Assembly (NCBI GenBank): GCA_003521815.1
Contig: DPHE01000030.1
Location: forward strand, 51,516-92,149
DNA: 40,634 nucleotides
From: Colwellia sp.
GTDB taxonomy: Bacteria; Pseudomonadota; Gammaproteobacteria; Enterobacterales; Alteromonadaceae
Direction of reading: 5' to 3'
Positions within the stretch are counted from its first letter, which is position 1, and each line of letters begins with the position of its first letter. The notes beneath the pieces were generated by a model. The model had not been told where the DNA came from and did no database searches. It worked only from the letters and a program-made list of their open reading frames with translations. Positions 35,700-40,634 of this stretch are shown in pieces. The position numbers and the translations under genes were made by a program.

Positions 35700-35734
35700 T
35701 GTTCAGCTTGTATTCATCTTCATTGCGCTTTAAT
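35700..35734 (+). promoter_or_regulatory. PhoP-type direct repeat and -10 for the anchored surface protein gene
   Basis: TGTTCAG, CTTGT, ATTCAT (35700-35717), 11 bases, then TTTAAT (35729-35734). The second half-site is degenerate, but spacing and orientation match the other two copies. The gene starts 37 bases further on. Confidence 0.6.
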
Positions 35735-35771
35735 AGCCTCAACAGCAAGCAAACCTTAATAGGACAATGTG

Positions 35772-36623
35772 ATGACCAAACTAATAACCAGGGTAAAAAC
35801 CAAAGAATTTTTCAACATGAGTATTGTAGGTATATTACTACTAGCGAATTTACTTATTAGCACCAACACAATTGCCCAAGAGCAAACAAGTGTTTCATTT
35901 GGCGTATTATCCAAAAACCTAACAACCGATCTTAGGCTGACCATTGCAGAAGAAAATAATACCGCTTCTATTATTGACCAAAACATTGGTAAAGCCACTG
36001 GTAAAAAAAGAACTGACATCATCAACAGTAAAGTAAACGCAATCAAAATGTCAAAAAATCTTTCAAAAGGTAAAGTGTTAGCGAGAAGCAGAAGCTACAA
36101 CAACTATCCAGATTACGCTATTTACGGTGCAACAACGCTATTGCAAGATGATTATGACAGTGATGGCTTTTATCAAACGTTTAGCGTTAGTTTTGATGCT
36201 GACCTAGTTAGTTATACGCAGACTCAGTTAGGTGAAGTGTATGCTTTATTGTATATCAGTAACAATGGTGGCCCTTGGACACACTATTACACCACTGATG
36301 ACTTCATCATAGAGGGCGAAACTGATTTAGATGAGTATGAAGTAATCACTACCTTTTTATCCGGTTATTCTACCGACCATTACGATATATTAATTGATTT
36401 ATACCAAGTAGGTTATAGAGATATTGTGGCAAGTTATAGTTCAGAGGACAGTAATGCGTTGTATGCTTTATCACTGGAGAGCGCAGATTATGACGAACAA
36501 TACGAAGCACCGTACATCGAAGTTGTTGAAATAAGTCACGGAGGAAGTTTTTCAATCGTCATATTATTGGTTTTTTTATTAATGTATTTTGTTCGAACAA
36601 TTACATCAATTAAAAAATGTTGA
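35772..36623 (+). CDS. Secreted protein with a GlyGly-CTERM-like anchor (choice-of-anchor H type)
   Basis: 283 residues from ATG 35772, with AGGA seven bases upstream; the preceding GTG would add one residue. An N-terminal signal sequence (MSIVGILLLANLLISTNTIA) is followed by a ~200-residue domain with DYDSDGFYQTFSVSFDADL, aromatic and acidic, and LYISNNGGPWTHYYTTDDF. The C-terminus has HGGSFS, a hydrophobic helix and a basic end (RTITSIKK), which is the layout of GlyGly-CTERM sorting tails processed by rhombosortase after type II secretion. The family name is from memory of Alteromonadales 'choice-of-anchor H' proteins. Function unknown; it should be surface-exposed and controlled with the divergent PepSY-PhoPQ-like operon. 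Confidence 0.7.
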   Translation: MTKLITRVKTKEFFNMSIVGILLLANLLISTNTIAQEQTSVSFGVLSKNLTTDLRLTIAEENNTASIIDQNIGKATGKKRTDIINSKVNAIKMSKNLSKGKVLARSRSYNNYPDYAIYGATTLLQDDYDSDGFYQTFSVSFDADLVSYTQTQLGEVYALLYISNNGGPWTHYYTTDDFIIEGETDLDEYEVITTFLSGYSTDHYDILIDLYQVGYRDIVASYSSEDSNALYALSLESADYDEQYEAPYIEVVEISHGGSFSIVILLVFLLMYFVRTITSIKKC

Positions 36624-36655
36624 TTTTCATAGAAATTTAGGTAGCTTTAGATATG

Positions 36656-36694
36656 AAAAAGCCACAAAAAGCATTAACTTTTTGTGGCTTTTTT
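36656..36694. terminator. Bidirectional rho-independent terminator
   Basis: AAAAAGCCACAAAAAG (36656-36671) pairs perfectly with CTTTTTGTGGCTTTTT (36678-36693) around a 6-base loop, with T-runs on both strands. It lies between the convergent surface-protein gene and dnaJ and should serve both. Confidence 0.92.
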
Positions 36695-36721
36695 GACGTG
36701 CTATTAATTATAAATTAACAG

Positions 36722-37849
36722 TTAACTTTTTAGATCATCAAAAAACTTTTTTACACCATCAAAAAAACCAGTTTCTTTCGGGCTATGCTTTTTACTGCTT
36801 TTACCCATTTTTTCTTCTAGTTGACGTAATAAATCAGATTGATCGCCAGATAAATTAATTGGCGTTTCAAGTACCACTTTACACATTAAATCACCAGTAA
36901 TAGAACTACGAACTGATTTAACACCTTTTCCACGTAAACGGAACATTTTACCCGTTTGCGTTTCTTTTGGTACTTTAAGTTTAACTTTACCACCTAATGT
37001 TGGTACTTCAATGTCGCCACCCAACGCTGCAGTAACAAAACTAATTGGCACTTCACAATACAAGTGGTTTTCATCACGAACAAATATTTCATGATCACGT
37101 ACATTGACTTGTACGTATAAATCACCTGCTGGAGCACCATGTTCACCTGCTTCACCTTCACCAGATAAACGAATTCTATCACCGGTATCTACACCAGGTG
37201 GAATCTTCACTGATAAGGTTTTAGTTTTTTCAACACGGCCTTGACCACGACATGAAGTACAAGGGCTTGAAATAACTTTACCTTTACCACTACAGGTTGG
37301 ACAGGTTTGCTGAACGGCGAATAACCCTTGACGCATTTGCACTTGGCCGTGGCCGTGACAAGTACTACAAGTTTTAGCGCTAGTGCCTTTTTTAGCTCCT
37401 GAACCATTACAAGGCTCACAACTAACAAAAGTAGGCACTTTAATTTCTAAGCTTTTACCTTTAACCGCATCTTCTAGGTTTAACTCAACGTTATAGCGTA
37501 AATCTGAACCTCGCTGCTGACGCTGACGCCCACGACCACCACCGCCGCCAAAAATATCACCAAAGATATCACCGAAGTCTTGGCCAAACCCGCCGCCATG
37601 ACCGCCGCCGCCATGACCACCTTGTTCAAAAGCAGCATGACCGTATTGATCATAAGCAGCGCGTTTTTGATCGTCTTTTAATATTTCATACGCTTCTTTA
37701 ATTTCTTTAAAGGCTTCTTCTTTTACCTTATCACCCTGAGTACGATCAGGATGATACTTCATCGCTAATTTTTTATAGGCTTTTTTAATTTCTTTTTCTT
37801 CGGCGCTTTTTGAAACACCAAGTATTTCATAATAATCACGTTTTGACAT
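36722..37849 (-). CDS. dnaJ: Chaperone DnaJ (Hsp40)
   Basis: 375 residues, full-length type I Hsp40 that delivers substrates to DnaK and stimulates its ATPase. The J domain (1-70) has HPD in KYHPDRTQ. The Gly/Phe region (about 76-115) is unusually Gly/His-rich. Four zinc-binding CxxCxGxG repeats follow (CEPCNGSG, CSTCHGHG, CPTCSGKG, CTSCRGQG, about 145-210), then the C-terminal substrate and dimer domains. It follows dnaK by 150 bases. Confidence 0.97.
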   Translation of the reverse strand: MSKRDYYEILGVSKSAEEKEIKKAYKKLAMKYHPDRTQGDKVKEEAFKEIKEAYEILKDDQKRAAYDQYGHAAFEQGGHGGGGHGGGFGQDFGDIFGDIFGGGGGRGRQRQQRGSDLRYNVELNLEDAVKGKSLEIKVPTFVSCEPCNGSGAKKGTSAKTCSTCHGHGQVQMRQGLFAVQQTCPTCSGKGKVISSPCTSCRGQGRVEKTKTLSVKIPPGVDTGDRIRLSGEGEAGEHGAPAGDLYVQVNVRDHEIFVRDENHLYCEVPISFVTAALGGDIEVPTLGGKVKLKVPKETQTGKMFRLRGKGVKSVRSSITGDLMCKVVLETPINLSGDQSDLLRQLEEKMGKSSKKHSPKETGFFDGVKKFFDDLKS

Positions 37850-37957
37850 AAATAACTTCTTTTATTTGACCACTTAACTTAACGAAAGCTATAACGTAAG
37901 AAGCGCCAATAAATATCAGCGCTTTTAATTTACTTAACTAACTAGTAATATTTTAAT

Positions 37958-37990
37958 CACTCAGGTAATGCACTAAAGCAAAACTGAGTG
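37958..37990 (-). terminator. Weak hairpin between dnaK and dnaJ
   Basis: CACTCAG and CTGAGTG (37958-37964, 37984-37990) form a 7-bp stem starting ten bases after the dnaK stop, without a T-run. It may stabilise the dnaK 3' end or lower dnaJ expression rather than fully end transcription. Confidence 0.35.
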
Positions 37991-37999
37991 AATATAAAA

Positions 38000-39922
38000 T
38001 TATTTGTCGTCTTTCACTTCTTCAAACTCAGCATCAACAACATCGTCTGCTGGCGCGCCGCCTGCATCAGTTGCTTGTTCAGCGCCTTCAGGTGCACTTT
38101 GAGCTTGCTTAGCCTGAGCAATTTCCATCAACTTAGCTGATGCTTCCATTAACGCTTGAGTTTTTGCATCAATCGCTTCTTTATCATCACCTTTAATGGC
38201 TTCTTCAAGCTCAGTTACCGCTGCTTCAATTTTTTCTTTATCTTCTGCTGGTAAATCATCACCTGCTTCTTCAACTTGCTTGCGAGTAGCGTGAATCATA
38301 CCATCAGCTTGGTTACGTGCAGCAACTAACTCTTCAAATTTAGCATCTGCCTCAGCATTAGCTTCTGCATCATTTACCATTTGTTCTACTTCTTCATCAG
38401 ACAATCCTGAAGATGCTTTAATCGTAATTTTTTGCTCTTTACCTGTATTTTTATCTTTTGCCGTTACATGTAAAATACCATCAGCATCAATATCAAAAGT
38501 CACTTCAATTTGTGGTGTTCCACGTGGTGCAGCATCAATACCTTCAAGGTTAAATTGACCTAAAGATTTGTTTGCTGAAGCTTGCTTACGTTCACCTTGA
38601 CAAACATGAACAGTTACCGCTGATTGGTTATCATCAGCTGTTGAGAACGTTTGAGATTGCTTAGTAGGGATAGTCGTATTTTTGTCGATAACTTTCGTCA
38701 TCACGCCGCCCATCGTTTCAATACCTAATGATAATGGCGTTACATCTAAAAGAAGTACGTCAGTTACATCACCAGAAAGAACACCCGCTTGAATCGCTGC
38801 ACCAGAAGCTACTGCTTCATCAGGGTTAACGTCTTTACGTGGCTCTTTACCGAAAAATTCAGTAACCGCTTTTTGTACCATAGGCATACGTGACTGACCA
38901 CCAACTAAGATAACGTCATTCACGTCACTTACTGATAAATCTGCATCTTTAAGTGCTTGTTTAAGTGGTACTAATGTAGCTTTAACCATATCTTCAACTA
39001 AAGACTCTAATTTAGCACGAGTTACTTTGATGTTCATATGCTTAGGGCCTGAACCATCAGCAGTGATGTAAGGTAAGTTAACATCTGTTTGTTGTACTGA
39101 AGAAAGTTCACATTTAGCTTTTTCTGCTGCTTCTTTTAAACGTTGCATAGCCAGTGGATCAGAGGTTAAATCCATGCCTTGGTCTTTTTTGAATTCAGCT
39201 ACAAGATAGTTGATTAGACGGTTATCAAAATCTTCACCACCTAAATGCGTATCACCGTTAGTCGCTAATACTTCAAAAGTATGTTCGCCGTCAACTTCAT
39301 CAATTTCAATAATTGAAATATCAAATGTACCACCACCTAAATCGTAAACAGCAACAACTTTGTCACCTTCTTGCTTGTCCATGCCGTAAGCAAGAGCAGC
39401 AGCAGTTGGCTCGTTGATGATACGCTTAACATCTAAGCCAGCAATACGACCAGCATCTTTAGTTGCTTGACGTTGTGAATCATTAAAATAGGCTGGAACA
39501 GTAATTACCGCTTCAGAAACTGTTTCACCTAAGTAATCTTCAGCCGTTTTTTTCATTTTAGCTAATACTTCAGCAGACACTTGTGGTGGAGCTACGTTTT
39601 TATCGCGTGCTGTTACCCATGCATCACCATTGTCAGCTTTAACAATACCAAATGGCATGATTTTTATGTCACGTTGAACTTCTTCATCTTCAAAACGACG
39701 ACCAATTAAGCGCTTAATAGCATATAAGGTATTTGTTGGGTTTGTTACTGATTGACGTTTAGCAGGTTGACCTACTAAAGTTTCGCCTTCTTCAGTATAT
39801 GCAATGATTGATGGCGTTGTTCTATCGCCTTCTGCATTTTCAATTACACGTACACTGTCGCCATCTAAAACAGCTACACATGAGTTAGTTGTTCCTAGGT
39901 CAATACCGATTATTTTGCCCAT
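38000..39922 (-). CDS. dnaK: Chaperone DnaK (Hsp70)
   Basis: 640 residues, full-length ATP-dependent Hsp70. The ATPase domain (1-385) has GIDLGTTNSCVAVLDG, VAVYDLGGGTFDISIIEI and ILVGGQSRMPMVQ. The linker DVLLLDVTPLSLGIETMGG leads to the substrate-binding domain, helical lid, and the C-terminal tail VVDAEFEEVKDDK, close to the conserved EEVKD end. TAGGAG lies eight bases before the ATG. A sigma-32 promoter lies about 90 bases upstream. Gene order grpE-dnaK-dnaJ is conserved, with grpE ending 340 bases upstream. Confidence 0.98.
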   Translation of the reverse strand: MGKIIGIDLGTTNSCVAVLDGDSVRVIENAEGDRTTPSIIAYTEEGETLVGQPAKRQSVTNPTNTLYAIKRLIGRRFEDEEVQRDIKIMPFGIVKADNGDAWVTARDKNVAPPQVSAEVLAKMKKTAEDYLGETVSEAVITVPAYFNDSQRQATKDAGRIAGLDVKRIINEPTAAALAYGMDKQEGDKVVAVYDLGGGTFDISIIEIDEVDGEHTFEVLATNGDTHLGGEDFDNRLINYLVAEFKKDQGMDLTSDPLAMQRLKEAAEKAKCELSSVQQTDVNLPYITADGSGPKHMNIKVTRAKLESLVEDMVKATLVPLKQALKDADLSVSDVNDVILVGGQSRMPMVQKAVTEFFGKEPRKDVNPDEAVASGAAIQAGVLSGDVTDVLLLDVTPLSLGIETMGGVMTKVIDKNTTIPTKQSQTFSTADDNQSAVTVHVCQGERKQASANKSLGQFNLEGIDAAPRGTPQIEVTFDIDADGILHVTAKDKNTGKEQKITIKASSGLSDEEVEQMVNDAEANAEADAKFEELVAARNQADGMIHATRKQVEEAGDDLPAEDKEKIEAAVTELEEAIKGDDKEAIDAKTQALMEASAKLMEIAQAKQAQSAPEGAEQATDAGGAPADDVVDAEFEEVKDDK

Positions 39923-40008
39923 GGTGGGAGCTCCTATTCATTGTTGATTACTTCGCCGTTTAGTCCGGCTTAAGTAAAGAGTTAAATCTAATTTGTTGTT
40001 GAAATAGT

Positions 40009-40035
40009 AAGTGGGGTCAGCAAATTACTTTTCAA
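40009..40035 (-). promoter_or_regulatory. Sigma-32 heat-shock promoter of dnaK
   Basis: On the minus strand TTGAAA (40035-40030), a 13-base spacer, and CCCCACTT (40016-40009). It closely follows the sigma-32 consensus (CTTGAA, CCCCAT-T) and the E. coli dnaK P1 promoter, including GACCCCA before the start. Transcription would begin near 40001. Confidence 0.85.
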
Positions 40036-40084
40036 TAGAAAAATGTAAATAAAAGTGTTTTTATTACAAATTCAAAGTATTAAA

Positions 40085-40122
40085 ATCGAAAAAAAATCCA
40101 CTAAATTTCATTAACGGATTTT
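40085..40122 (-). terminator. Probable terminator after grpE
   Basis: Minus-strand AAAATCC and GGATTTT (40122-40116, 40099-40093) form a 7-bp stem followed by a T-run. The stem is AU-rich and the loop long, so termination may be partial. Confidence 0.45.
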
Positions 40123-40262
40123 ATATTCAATTTATCATTTTATTTCAGTGTTCTTAAACTGGGCTTAAATATTGTTCTCAACGTTAAACTACATGTTCAA
40201 ATTTAAATAGAAAACCACTAAATCAACATCTGCAGCAAGGCCACATTAAGATTTATTTACAA

Positions 40263-40634
40263 TTATACTGAAGTGTCAACTGAAGGTGCAGCTTTAGAAA
40301 CCATTACCATCGCTGGACGAATCAATCGGCCATTTAATTCATAGCCTTTTTGCATTACCGCTATAACAGTATTAGGAGCTACGCTAGGTACCTCTTGCAT
40401 TGACATCGCTTGATGAAATTCAGGATTAAACGGTTGATCTTGTGGATCGATGGCTTTAACACCAAATTTATCTAATGACGCAATTAAACCTTGTAACGTT
40501 AATTCAAGACCCTCGATAACGCCTTTTTTGCTTTCATCATCTTTATCGATACTTTGCAAAGCACGTTCTAAGTTATCAACGGTCGTTAACATTTCACCGG
40601 CAAATTTCTCTAAGGCAAACTTACGCGCTTTTTC
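40263..40634 (-). CDS. grpE: Nucleotide exchange factor GrpE (3' part)
   Basis: Partial gene: the frame is open to the right edge, starting inside the long helix (EKARKFALEKFAGEMLTTVD). About 123 of roughly 200 residues are present. The globular C-terminal domain shows FNPEFHQAMSMQEVPS, NTVIAVMQKGYELNGRLIRPAMVMVS, the hallmark of GrpE. It releases ADP from DnaK in the DnaK/DnaJ cycle. Promoter and N-terminus lie outside the window. Confidence 0.96.
   Translation of the reverse strand, partial: EKARKFALEKFAGEMLTTVDNLERALQSIDKDDESKKGVIEGLELTLQGLIASLDKFGVKAIDPQDQPFNPEFHQAMSMQEVPSVAPNTVIAVMQKGYELNGRLIRPAMVMVSKAAPSVDTSV

Larger units (their letters stand above)
39923..40262 (-). other. dnaK leader and grpE-dnaK intergenic region
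   Basis: About 340 bases without a gene. It holds, in the direction of transcription, a weak grpE terminator (40085-40122), a sigma-32 promoter (40009-40035) and an ~80-base dnaK leader. The first ~140 bases after grpE show no recognisable element. Confidence 0.7.

Noticed and set aside
37501..37630. Repeat array resembling a short tandem repeat locus
   Set aside because: This is the Gly/Phe-rich linker of dnaJ; repeated GGN codons explain it.
1..40634. CRISPR array, tRNA/rRNA gene, transposase or prophage
   Set aside because: None was recognised on either strand.

Overview
The window looks like chromosome from a marine gammaproteobacterium of the Alteromonadales, most like Colwellia. The grounds are low-GC coding sequence, proteins close to E. 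coli, Shewanella and Pseudomonas families, and gene order. No RNA gene, CRISPR array, prophage or intact insertion sequence was seen. The genus is an inference from gene content, not a database result.

Layout. (1) 1-8.7 kb, mostly plus strand: an endonuclease III with an unusual insertion; a PAS-PAS-GGDEF-EAL c-di-GMP gene broken by a frameshift and an in-frame stop; glyoxalase I; a class V aminotransferase on the minus strand; YaeQ; a secreted M28 peptidase; a small membrane protein; a Yip1-type membrane protein. (2) 8.7-20.8 kb, all minus: fabB, pdxB, asd, fimV, truA, accD, folC, dedD, cvpA, purF. This order mixes the E. coli fabB/pdxB/usg/truA/accD/folC/dedD/cvpA/purF block with the Pseudomonas asd-fimV-truA arrangement. 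It joins fatty acid, PLP, aspartate-family amino acid, folate and purine synthesis with tRNA pseudouridylation and polar or cell-envelope proteins. (3) 21-25 kb: an MnmC protein that has only its FAD oxidoreductase half, a truncated acyltransferase remnant, yfcL, an ATP-NAD kinase-like gene and epmC. (4) 25.2-31.8 kb: a complete Mrp/Mnh multisubunit cation/proton antiporter operon (fused A/B, then C, D, E, F, G) with a divergent Lrp/AsnC regulator. (5) 31.8-36.7 kb: a DUF3300 protein, a PepSY protein-response regulator-sensor kinase operon, and a secreted 'choice-of-anchor H'-like protein. (6) 36.7-40.6 kb: the heat-shock chaperones dnaJ, dnaK and the 3' part of grpE.

The most interesting signal is in region 5. 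Three transcription units each carry a direct repeat TGTTCA-N5-NNTTCA, with a -10-like hexamer at the same distance downstream and in the same orientation relative to the gene. This is the geometry of a PhoP box with a changed half-site. It predicts a small self-regulated envelope-stress regulon: the PepSY/PhoP-like/PhoQ-like operon itself, DUF3300 and the surface-anchored protein. Other regulatory signals are a FabR-type palindrome and a FadR-like site upstream of fabB, and a sigma-32 promoter upstream of dnaK.
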